A stretch of 64,000 nt of DNA, taken from assembly GCF_950066645.1 (NCBI RefSeq), contig NZ_CATMFB010000002.1, positions 1 through 64,000 on the forward strand, written 5' to 3'. The stretch is from an uncultured Thalassolituus sp. (GTDB lineage: Bacteria; Pseudomonadota; Gammaproteobacteria; Pseudomonadales; Oceanobacteraceae). The stretch's first letter is position 1. Every line of letters starts with the position of its first letter. Below are positions 7,900-17,131 of this stretch, one piece after another. Both the position numbers and the translations under genes were made by a program. The notes beneath the pieces are model-generated. The model ran no database searches. It was not told the origin of the DNA and saw only the letters and a program-made list of their open reading frames with translations.

Positions 7900-10515
7900 T
7901 TACGCAAGACTCTTGCTGACCACTTCAAATACGTCTTTTGAAAGATTGCCCTGCTGCATAATGCGTTGCAACTCTGCTTTCATCAACTGTGACTGACTTG
8001 GCACCAATCGTTTCCATCGGGTCAATGGCGCAAGCAACCGCGACGCAATCTGCGGGTTACTTTCGTTGAGACGGATAACGGCATCGGCCAACAGACGATA
8101 GCCCTCACCATCCGCGGAATGGAAACGGCTCAGGGCCTGGTTCGCGAACGCACCGATAACAGAACGTACTTTATTCGGGTTACGCCAGTCGAACGCCGGG
8201 TGCGCCAGCAGGTCGTTAATGTGTTCAATAGTCGCCATTTCGGCCGAGCCTGCCTGCACTGACAACCACTGATTAACCACCAGAGGGTCACTCTGCCAAC
8301 GCTCATAGAAGTCATCCAGAGCACTCTGAGCGCGCATACGATCACCACTGTTGACCAGCGCGCGGAGCGCCGCCATCTGATCGGTCATGTTGTCGGCCTT
8401 CTGGTACTGTTGCTGCGCTGCCGCCAGGCCATCGTCACCGGTTCTGGACCAGTAACTCAGTGCCAGGTTTTTCAGAGAACGCTGCGCCATATGAGCCGGA
8501 TCTGGCTCGTATTCACGGGCAATGTTCAGACGCTGATAACAGGCAACGATATCGTCACGCAGCGCAGACGCCAGCGCACCGCTGACTTCTTCACGCGCGG
8601 AGTGGATCGCCAGCGGATCTATCTCACCCGAAAATTCCGCAATGTAAGACTCGGATGGCAGTGCCAGCAGATAAGCGACCATTGCCGGATCCAGGTCGGT
8701 ATCGTTCAGCAGCTCACGATATACATTGATATCGTCGTCACTCAGTTCGAAGCGCCCTTCCCGTGCGTCGTCAATCCAGGTAAGCATCAGGCGCTGACCT
8801 GCATCCCAACGATTAAAACCATCACTGTCGTGGCGCAGTAGGAAGCGCAGTGTTTCCCGCGACTGCTGATAATTCACCCGGACCGGTGCAGAGAAATCAC
8901 GGAACAGCGAGACGGCAGGCTCCTGCTCCAGACCACTGAAGGTAAACGTCTGCTCTGCCTCGCGGAAGTGCAGCACCTGACTTGATTCCGTCCAGAATTC
9001 TTCCTGATCCGGCGTCACGGTTAACGGGCTGCCATCTTTACCGATCAGCCCCAGCTGAACAGGAATCCATAGTGGCTGTTTGTCGGTCTGCCCCGGGGTG
9101 TCCGGTGTGTGCTGACGTAACGTCAGAGTCAGACGCCCGGCACCCGAATCATAGCTGGTCAGGACATCAACCACAGGCGTGCCTGCCTGCTTATACCAAC
9201 GCCGGAACTGAGTGAAATCGACGCCGTTGGCGTCTTCCATCGCCTGAACAAATTCATTGATCGTGACGGCCTGACCATCGTGGCGGTCAAAGTACAGGTC
9301 GGTCCCTTTACGGAATCCTTCAGCACCCAGAATTTTGTGGTACATGCCGACGACTTCTGCACCTTTTTCATAAATGGTGACGGTATAAAAATTAGAAATT
9401 TCGATGTAAGAGTCGGGCTGTACCGGATGCGCCATTGGCCCGGCATCTTCTGCAAACTGAACCGTACGGAGAATTCCGGCGTCTTCAACGCGCTTCACTG
9501 TCGCAGAGTTCATATCTGCAGAGAAACAGGCATCACGGAAGACCGTAAAGCCTTCTTTCAGACTGAGCTGGAACCAGTCACGACAGGTCACCCGGTTGCC
9601 CGACCAGTTATGGAAATACTCGTGCGCAACAATCGCCTCAATACGCTGATACGCAGCATCGGTGGCTGTCGCAGGATTGGCCAGAACACAGGATGAATTG
9701 AAAATATTCAGCCCTTTGTTTTCCATGGCGCCCATATTGAAGTCATCCACCGCCACGATCATAAAAATATCGAGATCGTATTCGCGACCATACACGTCTT
9801 CATCCCAACGCATTGAGCGCTTGAGGGCGTCCATGGCATAGGCGGTCTTGTCGATATTGCGTGGTTCTACAAATATTTTCAGCGCAACCTCACGACCACC
9901 GCAGGTCGTGAAACTGTCTTCTGTCACCAGAAGATCACCGGCCACCAGCGCAAACAGATACGCCGGCTTTTTATGAGGGTCGTGCCACACCACATGGCGC
10001 TTGCCGCCAATCACCTCTTCTGAGACCGGATTACCGTTCGACAGCAGTACCGGGTACTGCCCGGCATCGGCAATAATTTCTGTCGTGAACACTGACATGA
10101 CATCCGGGCGGTCAGGGTAATAGGTAATACGACGGAAGCCTTCCGCCTCACACTGCGTGCAGTACATACCGCCAGAGCGGTACAGACCTTCAAGGGCGGT
10201 ATTTTTTGCAGGATAAATCCGGGTCACAACCTGCAGCGTGTGTTCTGCAGACAGTCCGGTCAGCATCAGTGACTCATCACCGAGGGTATATTCGCCTTCG
10301 CCCAGCACCCGGCCGTCGATGCTGATGCTCTCTAAACCGAGTTCCTGACCGTTAAGAAAAAGCTCGTTACTTTCTCCGAGCTGACGGATTTTCAGGGTCG
10401 ATGTAACGAGGGTGAATTCTTCTTCAAGTTCAAAGCGGAGGTGTGTCTCCACGACCTCATACGCCGGTTCTTTGTAGTCCGTTAACTGAATCGCAGTTGG
10501 CTGAGCGTCGCGCAT
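7900..10515 (-). CDS. pepN: Aminopeptidase N (M1 family)
   Basis: 871 aa, the usual length of gammaproteobacterial PepN. The exopeptidase motif GAMENKG, the zinc site HEYFHNW and the second zinc ligand in LKEGFTVFRD are all present. The C-terminal half is the alpha-helical domain of the PepN type. It removes N-terminal residues from peptides in the cytosol. It is the last gene of a compact minus-strand run (nadK, phosphoesterase, rhomboid, yeaC, DUF2797, pepN), starting 11 bp after DUF2797 stops. The DUF1329 gene begins 43 bp downstream, possibly as a new unit. Confidence 0.97.
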   Translation of the reverse strand: MRDAQPTAIQLTDYKEPAYEVVETHLRFELEEEFTLVTSTLKIRQLGESNELFLNGQELGLESISIDGRVLGEGEYTLGDESLMLTGLSAEHTLQVVTRIYPAKNTALEGLYRSGGMYCTQCEAEGFRRITYYPDRPDVMSVFTTEIIADAGQYPVLLSNGNPVSEEVIGGKRHVVWHDPHKKPAYLFALVAGDLLVTEDSFTTCGGREVALKIFVEPRNIDKTAYAMDALKRSMRWDEDVYGREYDLDIFMIVAVDDFNMGAMENKGLNIFNSSCVLANPATATDAAYQRIEAIVAHEYFHNWSGNRVTCRDWFQLSLKEGFTVFRDACFSADMNSATVKRVEDAGILRTVQFAEDAGPMAHPVQPDSYIEISNFYTVTIYEKGAEVVGMYHKILGAEGFRKGTDLYFDRHDGQAVTINEFVQAMEDANGVDFTQFRRWYKQAGTPVVDVLTSYDSGAGRLTLTLRQHTPDTPGQTDKQPLWIPVQLGLIGKDGSPLTVTPDQEEFWTESSQVLHFREAEQTFTFSGLEQEPAVSLFRDFSAPVRVNYQQSRETLRFLLRHDSDGFNRWDAGQRLMLTWIDDAREGRFELSDDDINVYRELLNDTDLDPAMVAYLLALPSESYIAEFSGEIDPLAIHSAREEVSGALASALRDDIVACYQRLNIAREYEPDPAHMAQRSLKNLALSYWSRTGDDGLAAAQQQYQKADNMTDQMAALRALVNSGDRMRAQSALDDFYERWQSDPLVVNQWLSVQAGSAEMATIEHINDLLAHPAFDWRNPNKVRSVIGAFANQALSRFHSADGEGYRLLADAVIRLNESNPQIASRLLAPLTRWKRLVPSQSQLMKAELQRIMQQGNLSKDVFEVVSKSLA

Positions 10516-10526
10516 GTGTATGCCCC

Positions 10527-11351
10527 TTATGCTGTGAGGGTAACCTGATAGGAAGTGAACTTACGCAGGTTGATGACTCCTGTGTCCAGTATCAGGTACT
10601 GCCCTTTTATTCCCATTAACCGGCCTGCCACGTCGGCGGTTTTATCAAAATTGTGACTGACGACTTTAACCGGATACTCAATCACTGGGTAGCGGAAAGT
10701 GCGGACAGATTCATTCATAAGCCAGGTCAGACTGCCAGGCCCCTGTTCTGTCTCCAGTGCCTGCAGCTCGTCAGAGAACAGCGCCGCGAGGCGATCCCGT
10801 TCTGAGACCAGGTCGAGCTCTACCGCATCGTCTTTCAGCATGGCACGCCAGTTAGTTTTGTCGGAGATGTCGCGCCGGATAATATCTTCAACCAGCCCCG
10901 CCATGCGCCGGCTGGCTACGCGAGCCACTGGCAATGCCTGCCCTGCCCCCTGGTCGAGCCAGCGCGAAGGCATATTTTTCATTCGCGTGATACCGACTTT
11001 TAACCCGGATGAATTCGCCAGATAAACGATGTGATCATTAAAGCAGACTTTTTCGGCAAAGCGGTTATCGCGGCAGGTGCCCAGATGAAAATGGCACTTT
11101 TCCGGACTGAGAATACAGGCATCGCATTCCGCCAGACGGGTAAAGCACGGGTAACAATACCCTTGATTAAAACTTTTATTCGACGGACGACCACAATGAG
11201 TACAGTGAATTTCTCCGGCCCATGTCAGAGTAATGTCACTGCCAAGAAGTGGATTCAGAGCCACTTCCTGATCATCCAGAACCATATAATATTCAACCGG
11301 ATTGCCCGGCCGGATACGCATCTTGTCGAGATGCCCGCTCCACTCAGTCAT
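10527..11351 (-). CDS. DUF2797 family protein
   Basis: 274 aa. Cysteine pairs in the N-terminal half (CTHCGRPSNKSFNQGYCYPC, then CDAC...CHFHLGTC) look like two zinc-binding clusters. They are followed by VYLANSSGLKVGITR, which resembles the core of a GIY-YIG-like fold. This layout is typical of DUF2797, a conserved proteobacterial family of unknown function. It sits between yeaC (6-bp gap) and pepN (11-bp gap), an arrangement seen in related genomes, so cotranscription is likely. No reaction can be assigned. Confidence 0.85.
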   Translation of the reverse strand: MTEWSGHLDKMRIRPGNPVEYYMVLDDQEVALNPLLGSDITLTWAGEIHCTHCGRPSNKSFNQGYCYPCFTRLAECDACILSPEKCHFHLGTCRDNRFAEKVCFNDHIVYLANSSGLKVGITRMKNMPSRWLDQGAGQALPVARVASRRMAGLVEDIIRRDISDKTNWRAMLKDDAVELDLVSERDRLAALFSDELQALETEQGPGSLTWLMNESVRTFRYPVIEYPVKVVSHNFDKTADVAGRLMGIKGQYLILDTGVINLRKFTSYQVTLTA

Positions 11352-11357
11352 ACGACC

Positions 11358-11612
11358 TCATTTAATCGTCAGTGGCTGGACATCGTCGTCCCCGCCCTGC
11401 TTTTTCGCTTTTTTACCCAGATCGATATAACCCACCCGCTCCTGCTCCGGCACGTCGTGCGTATTCTCATACCAGATAATGGCTTCCATGCAGAGTTCAC
11501 GCTGGCCATCTTCCAGCTTACGGCCATTGGGCCAGCGACCAGTCGCCACCGCATTTTTCAGATTCACATACACTTCAGGTGTCAGTGAACGGATCAGATC
11601 ATCGAGATTCAT
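11358..11612 (-). CDS. yeaC: YeaC-like DUF1315 protein
   Basis: 84 aa with the DUF1315 pattern: LTPEVYVNLKNAVATGRWPNG, followed by CMEAIIWYE near residues 41-49. The C terminus is Lys/Gln/Asp-rich. It is a small conserved gammaproteobacterial protein of unknown function. Its start overlaps the end of the rhomboid gene by 14 bp, so it is translationally linked to it. Confidence 0.88.
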   Translation of the reverse strand: MNLDDLIRSLTPEVYVNLKNAVATGRWPNGRKLEDGQRELCMEAIIWYENTHDVPEQERVGYIDLGKKAKKQGGDDDVQPLTIK

Positions 11613-12441
11613 CTTGTCCCCGTTTAGTAACTGGCCAGACGACGGCCAATAAAAAACCTACCAGCAGACCACCCAGGTGGCCCCCATTTGCAATCCCGGA
11701 CAGGCCCGGAATCAGAGTATCGCCGGTAATAGTAAATAACATCATCACTACCATTAAGATCAGCACCCCCTTAGGGATGCCATACGGAATACGGAAGCGG
11801 GTCTGCCTGAGACCCGTATAGGCGCACAGACCATAAACGACCCCGGATGCGCCCCCGAATGCAGGTCCTGCGACCCACCACTGCAGGAGATTACCGCCAA
11901 GGCCACAGAAGATCACCAGCGCCAGAATCGCTCCGCGTTCGCCCTGTTTTTCAATGGCGCCAACAAAGATCCAGACCCAGAGGGCATTAAACAGAATATG
12001 AAGAACGCTGAAATGCAGAATCGTCGGCCGCCAGAGTGCCCAGAAACCGAGATCCGTGTAGGTACTCAGACGGTTGCGGGCCTCAGGCCAGAGGCCCTCG
12101 CTTTCCCTCAGCCAGCTGATCCAGTCGGGGCTGATATGCTGCCAGGCAAAAACGCAGACCAGAATCAGAACCAGGCTGGCTGCGACTGGCGTCTGCCATA
12201 TCCGCTGCATAAGCCGGCCTGGTGAAAAGCGGCTGGACGTGGCGGCGGGCGTCAGTTCTCCGGCCTGCCAGCGCTGCAGCAGATTTTCTACCCGGGGAAT
12301 GTCAGCGGGGTCCGCCAGAATCAGAATCTGCTGTTGATTGTCTTCAACAACATGATGAACGATACGCTGCGCCCAAAGGTGCTCTGTCAGTGGCGACAGA
12401 TCGGTCTCCAGTGGGGCAGCCAGTACAGCAAGGCCTTGCAT
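11599..12441 (-). CDS. glpG: GlpG-like rhomboid intramembrane serine protease
   Basis: 280 aa. An N-terminal soluble domain (about residues 1-85) resembles the GlpG cytosolic domain, followed by six predicted membrane spans. The catalytic serine lies in FGGASGVVYGL and the catalytic histidine in ANGGHLGGLLVGF, and the L1-loop region contains LHILFNALWVWIFVG. Rhomboids cut transmembrane segments within the bilayer. It overlaps the phosphoesterase gene by 1 bp upstream and yeaC by 14 bp downstream. This is distinct from the rhombosortase at 28.1 kb. Confidence 0.9.
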   Translation of the reverse strand: MQGLAVLAAPLETDLSPLTEHLWAQRIVHHVVEDNQQQILILADPADIPRVENLLQRWQAGELTPAATSSRFSPGRLMQRIWQTPVAASLVLILVCVFAWQHISPDWISWLRESEGLWPEARNRLSTYTDLGFWALWRPTILHFSVLHILFNALWVWIFVGAIEKQGERGAILALVIFCGLGGNLLQWWVAGPAFGGASGVVYGLCAYTGLRQTRFRIPYGIPKGVLILMVVMMLFTITGDTLIPGLSGIANGGHLGGLLVGFLLAVVWPVTKRGQDESR

Positions 12442-13397
12442 CAGCGTTCTTTTTTCTCCACCCGGACCCAGGTGAATTTACCTTTCTGAAGTTTTGTTTC
12501 GGTGTCCATACGATAAGCCGCAAGACGACCATATTTAACCGCACTGTAATCAAGACAGGCGATATTAGGCACAATGGGTTCAGGCAGGCCCTGCATCCAG
12601 TAGTGCCCGATAAACAGAGGCTTTTCGTCCGGTCCGTAGAACAGCAGCTGATCTTTTTCTTCCGGGCTGAGCAAGGCGTGCTGCAGATCTTCAGGTAGAG
12701 GATCGGGCTGGAATATCACATCGTTGTAGCGCTCAGGTTCACCCTCCCAGAATTTTGTCCGGAAGAACTGGCGGACCATGCCGTCTTTCGCCGTCATCGA
12801 ACGCCCACCGGGCAGCTTCAGAGACGTCCCCCGGAGAATACGGTCGAGAAACTGATACAGGAATGAATCGGTCTGAACAGATTCAGGCAGCAGACTGCGG
12901 TTCAGTGTGTTGGTGCCGTAGCGACGCTGATACTCGTCGATCATGGCTTTATCCCAACAGGCGTGGACGACACGGAAGTGCTCGTAATCCAGAAACAGTG
13001 GCAGGGTCACAAACCAGTCGAGCATGTCATTGAACTCCTGAGGGTAGTTCGCAAACTGCTCCAGGGTCTGTTCAACAATAAAATTATTGCGCGGAGTATG
13101 AGGGCGCAGATAAGGCTGACGCATCCCCGCCGGAGCCTCAGACAGATAGGTCACTACATTGTATTCGTGGTTACCCATCACGATGTCTGCGTGACCCGCT
13201 TCGACCATGTCTCTGACAATGTGACACGCCAGCCGGATATTCGGACCACGGTCGACAATGTCGCCAAGAAACACGACTTTGCGCTTGGGGTGCTGATACA
13301 CGCCATTCTGTTTCGTGTACCCCATCTGCTCCAGCAGGTCGATCAGTGTCAGTCCACACCCGTGGATATCACCAATCAGATCATAACCCTGATGCAT
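12441..13397 (-). CDS. Metallophosphoesterase (calcineurin-like, Apa/PrpA type)
   Basis: 318 aa. The dinuclear metal motifs are in order: DLIGDIHG (residues about 6-13), FLGDIVDRGP (about 43-52), MGNHEYN (about 75-81), then HACW and an ...IGHYWM segment toward the C terminus. This is the serine/threonine phosphatase-type calcineurin fold. The substrate is not deducible; protein phosphate or diadenosine tetraphosphate are both known in this superfamily. It starts 2 bp after the nadK stop and ends with a 1-bp overlap into glpG. Confidence 0.87.
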   Translation of the reverse strand: MHQGYDLIGDIHGCGLTLIDLLEQMGYTKQNGVYQHPKRKVVFLGDIVDRGPNIRLACHIVRDMVEAGHADIVMGNHEYNVVTYLSEAPAGMRQPYLRPHTPRNNFIVEQTLEQFANYPQEFNDMLDWFVTLPLFLDYEHFRVVHACWDKAMIDEYQRRYGTNTLNRSLLPESVQTDSFLYQFLDRILRGTSLKLPGGRSMTAKDGMVRQFFRTKFWEGEPERYNDVIFQPDPLPEDLQHALLSPEEKDQLLFYGPDEKPLFIGHYWMQGLPEPIVPNIACLDYSAVKYGRLAAYRMDTETKLQKGKFTWVRVEKKER

Positions 13398-13399
13398 AC

Positions 13400-14284
13400 T
13401 TAGTCCCCGAGGTTACTGCTCCAGCCGAGTTTAGTACGGCAGATTTCGTAGAAGTTGTGGCCTTTCGGGTGGATCAGCTTCAGCTTATGAGACTTCTTCC
13501 GGATCGTAATGCTGTCGCCCGGCGCACAGGGTATGTGCGTCTGACCATCGCAGCTGATCGTTGGATAGAGTCCCTGACTGGCATCCACCACAATTTTCAC
13601 TTCGCTCTTACCGTCGACCACAATCGGACGACTGGAAAGTGTGTGCGGGAACATAGGCACCAGCACCAGCGCATCAAGACGCGGGTGCATGATCGGGCCT
13701 CCCCCTGATAAAGCATAGGCGGTAGAACCCGTTGGGGTTGAAACAATTAAGCCATCAGAGCGCAGGCTGTAGACAAACTGACCTTCAATATACAGATCAA
13801 AGGCAATCATACGGGCTGATTTGCCGGGATGAAGAACGACGTCGTTCAGGCCGGTGGCTGAGCCGATCGGGTTACCGTCACGCTTGATTTCAGCATCCAG
13901 CAGGAAGCGACGCTCTTCAACGTACTCGCCGTCGAGTACCGCCTGCACGGCTTCACACATTTCTTCATCAGGGCTGATATCGGTCAGGAACCCGAGACGT
14001 CCGCGGTTAATCCCGAGAACCGGCGTATTGTATTTCGCCAGCGCCCGGGCAGCGCCGAGCAGACTGCCATCACCACCGACGACAATCACCAGGTCGCAGA
14101 TCTCACCAAGCATATTGACGTTACAGATCTGCATGCCGTGACCGGGCATGACTTCCGCGATGCGATCATCAAGAATCGTGTGATAACCCTCGTCAATCAG
14201 ATAGCGGGACAGACGACGAATAGTTTCAATGACTTTATTACTGTTAAGTCGGCCGATGATGCCGATATTGCGGAACTCTTCCAT
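13400..14284 (-). CDS. nadK: NAD kinase
   Basis: 294 aa from the ATG at 14284. The frame extends upstream to 14356, but that stretch lies over the divergent DUF1853 gene's 5' end and lacks family similarity. The MEEFRNIGIIGR start fits NadK. Diagnostic motifs are VVGGDGSLLGAAR (GGDG, NAD binding), GINRGRLGFLTD (NE/D-type loop) and SPTGSTAYALSGGGPI. It phosphorylates NAD to NADP in the cytosol. It heads the minus-strand operon running to pepN and is divergent from DUF1853. Confidence 0.95.
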   Translation of the reverse strand: MEEFRNIGIIGRLNSNKVIETIRRLSRYLIDEGYHTILDDRIAEVMPGHGMQICNVNMLGEICDLVIVVGGDGSLLGAARALAKYNTPVLGINRGRLGFLTDISPDEEMCEAVQAVLDGEYVEERRFLLDAEIKRDGNPIGSATGLNDVVLHPGKSARMIAFDLYIEGQFVYSLRSDGLIVSTPTGSTAYALSGGGPIMHPRLDALVLVPMFPHTLSSRPIVVDGKSEVKIVVDASQGLYPTISCDGQTHIPCAPGDSITIRKKSHKLKLIHPKGHNFYEICRTKLGWSSNLGD

Positions 14285-14371
14285 CAGAAAACTGGTAACC
14301 TCACAGTCGATGCACGGTATGGCCTGCGCCTTATTGTTGCGGCACTTATACCACACAGGAGTTTAAAAGGC

Positions 14372-15232
14372 TTGTTCAGTGCCTGCCCAGCCCCGGACCA
14401 CCCGTTTTTCGCCATTGCGGAGAAATACCGGCGCGATCAGATATGGAGCGTGCTTGGTCCACCCCTGTTGCGTAACTCTGCCAGCTGCAACCCTGCCCAA
14501 TGGCTACCTGACGATGCCTTCCGGCAACTGGCGTCATGCCAGTCTCCGGCACCTGACTTCACGAGCCCCCGTCTGGGCTTTATGTTTGAAACGCTCTGGC
14601 AGGACGCTCTGACCACTTTCGGCCTCCCTCACCTGAGTAATCTGCAGATACAGCAGAACGGCCGGACCCTGGGGGAACTTGACCTGATACTGCAGCAGAG
14701 CGACCCGGCGCAACATATCGAACTGGCGCTTAAGTTTTATCTGGGTATCGGCTCCGACTGGGTCGGCCCGAATCTGCGTGACCTGCTGAGCCGTAAGATA
14801 CGCCATACCTTTGATCATCAGCTTCCTCTGGCCTCTGCGCCGGCAGCGCGAGCCGTGCTCGAGGCCAAAGGGATTCATCGCTGTGACTCTGCCGCGCTGA
14901 TGCGTGGCTGTCTGTTTCACCCCGCTCACGGACTCACTCCGGCGCCTCTTCCCGCGGAAGTATCCCCGCATCACTGGCGCGGTTACTGGTGCCCGGTAGG
15001 AGATGCCGGCAGCTGTCTGCCGGAAGGTCGCTGGTATGTGCTCAGCAAACCCGACTGGCTGAGCCCGGTGCTGGCTAAGTTCTCTGTTTCCCGTACAGAT
15101 CTGCTGCAGTATCTGGCCTCATACTTCCGCCACCTCAGTACGCCCATCTCGATTGCTCTGGTCATGGAAGGCCCATATGGCTGGGCGGAGCATCAGCGCT
15201 GGATGATAGTGTCAGATCACTGGCTGGATTAG
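14372..15232 (+). CDS. DUF1853 family protein, probable TTG start
   Basis: 286 aa if started at TTG 14372. The frame is open from 14138, but that ATG lies inside nadK on the other strand and the added residues look unlike the family. AGGAG at 14357-14361 precedes the TTG by 10 nt, and the family's opening block (RRDQIWSVLGPPLL) follows soon after. The core RLGFMFETLWQ...NGRTLGELDLIL is typical of DUF1853, which resembles a nuclease-like fold around GELD. Function unknown. It overlaps the convergent PLP-enzyme gene by 4 bp. Confidence 0.8.
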   Translation: MFSACPAPDHPFFAIAEKYRRDQIWSVLGPPLLRNSASCNPAQWLPDDAFRQLASCQSPAPDFTSPRLGFMFETLWQDALTTFGLPHLSNLQIQQNGRTLGELDLILQQSDPAQHIELALKFYLGIGSDWVGPNLRDLLSRKIRHTFDHQLPLASAPAARAVLEAKGIHRCDSAALMRGCLFHPAHGLTPAPLPAEVSPHHWRGYWCPVGDAGSCLPEGRWYVLSKPDWLSPVLAKFSVSRTDLLQYLASYFRHLSTPISIALVMEGPYGWAEHQRWMIVSDHWLD

Positions 15233-16092
15233 CGGATTTCCAGACCGTAGCCGCGACGTCCCTGCAGTCCTCCCGTGTGGATCAACAGGCGCGGCACAGT
15301 GGAATCGGGGGATTCCCCCTCGAACGCCGCCATCAATTTTGCGGTATACACAGGATCAAGAGGCAGGCCCAGTTGATCATAGCGTCGGATAAGATCCATC
15401 AGCCCGGTGTCAGCGCGGGCAAAACCTCCACCGTGATAGGTATCCAGCAAAGTGACTCGTACCGGTAGTGGATTCGCGCTCCAGCGCCTTGCCAGCGCCC
15501 CCCGATCAGCCACGCAGTTCACCACAACCAACTGACTGTCTGCAGGCATCATCGCTGCAATGCCGCGGGCCGTTGTCCCGGTACCGGCAGCAAGCCAGAC
15601 CTCGCGGTATGCCGCCAGTATGGGTTGCAGACATGACCAACCCTGTTCTCCTTCTGGCCCCTCTCCCCCTTCGGGAATCACCCAGGCGTTATATTCTTCG
15701 GCGAGCGCCTGATGCCAGCCAGAATCGTACCGTTGTGCATAGGTCACCCTGTCACAGAACCTGAGGTTCATGCCCCACTGCTGGCAGTCTTCAAGAGTTA
15801 CAGTGAGGGGTTGATGTGCGTACGCACGGACGAAACCAGTGACGGGGATATTGCGATCGCTCGCCAACGCCGCCAATGCATGCAGATGATTTGACCAGGC
15901 ACCACCAAAACTCAGCAGGCCGCGCCTGCCGCTGGCCCTCCAGGCATCGAGGTGGCCGAGCAGTTTGAAAACTTTGTTACCTGAAAGTACCGGGTCGAGC
16001 TGATCAAGGCGGAGGACATGGGTGTTCTCCGGCCCGGAGACCAGGGGAGTAATCAGCGAAGAGATGCGCTTATGCGCCAGCAGGGGTTCCAT
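15229..16092 (-). CDS. PLP-dependent enzyme of the ACC deaminase / D-cysteine desulfhydrase family
   Basis: 287 aa, slightly shorter than typical family members (about 300-340). The PLP lysine is in LSGNKVFKLLGHL, the substrate-loop motif is FGGAWSNHLHALA, and the phosphate-binding Gly/Thr stretch is AAGTGTTARGIAA. Fold-type II enzymes of this family deaminate 1-aminocyclopropane-1-carboxylate or desulfurate D-cysteine; the sequence alone does not decide which, and the short length suggests a distinct branch. It follows the 260-aa membrane protein by 20 bp on the same strand. Confidence 0.85.
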   Translation of the reverse strand: MEPLLAHKRISSLITPLVSGPENTHVLRLDQLDPVLSGNKVFKLLGHLDAWRASGRRGLLSFGGAWSNHLHALAALASDRNIPVTGFVRAYAHQPLTVTLEDCQQWGMNLRFCDRVTYAQRYDSGWHQALAEEYNAWVIPEGGEGPEGEQGWSCLQPILAAYREVWLAAGTGTTARGIAAMMPADSQLVVVNCVADRGALARRWSANPLPVRVTLLDTYHGGGFARADTGLMDLIRRYDQLGLPLDPVYTAKLMAAFEGESPDSTVPRLLIHTGGLQGRRGYGLEIR

Positions 16093-16112
16093 AAGCGCAG
16101 ATCATAGCGCAG

Positions 16113-16895
16113 TCAGAAACGTTTTTTCTGCGCCGATGGATCGGATGACATGCCAAATTCATTTGTGTTGGCGGCTTCTTCCTTCGACAGCGCTTTAGAA
16201 AGTGCATCGTTGGATTCTTCTTCCTCACCACCTTCACCGCGATACAGAGCCGCTGTTTTCTCTGCGATACGCCGGACACGTTCATTCTTCTCAGGAAACT
16301 GCATATCGAACTCAATCAGAAGCTTGCGTGCGGCCTTGTAGTAGTTGGCTGCGGTCACGACATCACCCCGTTTGGCCGCAACATCGCCCTGTGCAGTGTA
16401 GGTATCTACCTCTCGCTCCAGCAGGGTCATTTTAAGATAACGCCGGTACTCAACCATGGCCGATTCTGAAATAACTTTCTTCTTTACCAGTGTGGGCAGC
16501 ATCCGCAGGATCATAGAGAACTGACGACGACCATACCTCAGCTCGCGGTCACTCTTGAGTACCTTGCGTGGCGCCCCGGCAGCATCAATGCGCTGGTTAT
16601 AGGGCTGAGCATCGAAAGGTTCCAGGTTCTTTCTGGCAGCGCCGGAGATCATGCTATCGGCTTTCGCCTGTAGCTCGGCAATCCGGTCAAGCACCAGCCG
16701 CTGAATGTCTTTGTGGTCATCCACCAGAATCAGGTATTCAAGCGCCTCCAGATATTCGTCAGCCTTCTGCCTGACCGTCCGGGCCTGCAACGCACTGAGC
16801 TGCTGTTTCTGTACCTTGCGGGAATACAGTACAGCGCCCAGCATCAGCAGGCTGAGAGGTATCGCAATCACTAAAACCAATCCTATTGCGGACAT
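16113..16895 (-). CDS. Membrane-anchored protein of unknown function (PA3010-like position)
   Basis: 260 aa. One N-terminal membrane span (residues 4-23) is followed by a long charged, helical region with a TPR-like repeat near residues 170-205 (AKRGDVVTAANYYKAARKLLIEF). The C terminus is polar and Glu-rich. No enzymatic motif is visible. A similar hypothetical membrane protein is found beside topA in Pseudomonas-like genomes, which is the basis for the family guess. It probably forms a two-gene unit with the downstream PLP-enzyme gene. Function unknown. Confidence 0.72.
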   Translation of the reverse strand: MSAIGLVLVIAIPLSLLMLGAVLYSRKVQKQQLSALQARTVRQKADEYLEALEYLILVDDHKDIQRLVLDRIAELQAKADSMISGAARKNLEPFDAQPYNQRIDAAGAPRKVLKSDRELRYGRRQFSMILRMLPTLVKKKVISESAMVEYRRYLKMTLLEREVDTYTAQGDVAAKRGDVVTAANYYKAARKLLIEFDMQFPEKNERVRRIAEKTAALYRGEGGEEEESNDALSKALSKEEAANTNEFGMSSDPSAQKKRF

Positions 16896-17046
16896 ATTTG
16901 TTCAGACTCCGTGAGATATGTGCTATTCCTGAAATAAGGCATCCGCGGCCGCATTCCTGTAGAGAAGCGGCAACTATTGACAACAAGTCTAGCAACTTTT
17001 GCGGTGTATGCTGGTCCGTGAACACAGACAATAATAGGCATCAGGC

Positions 17047-17075
17047 TTGACCTGCCCCCCGGGTGTGCCTTTAAA
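17047..17075 (+). promoter_or_regulatory. Putative sigma70 promoter of topA
   Basis: TTGACC (17047-17052) and TTTAAA (17070-17075) are separated by exactly 17 bp, giving a 57-nt leader to the topA ATG. The spacer is unusually G+C-rich (CCCCCCGGG within it). TopA promoters are known to respond to supercoiling in other bacteria; whether this one does is inference. Confidence 0.5.
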
Positions 17076-17131
17076 GTGTCGGCTTTATTCCCGCCGGCAG
17101 TAAACATTACAAAAGGGTTATCGAAAGGATT

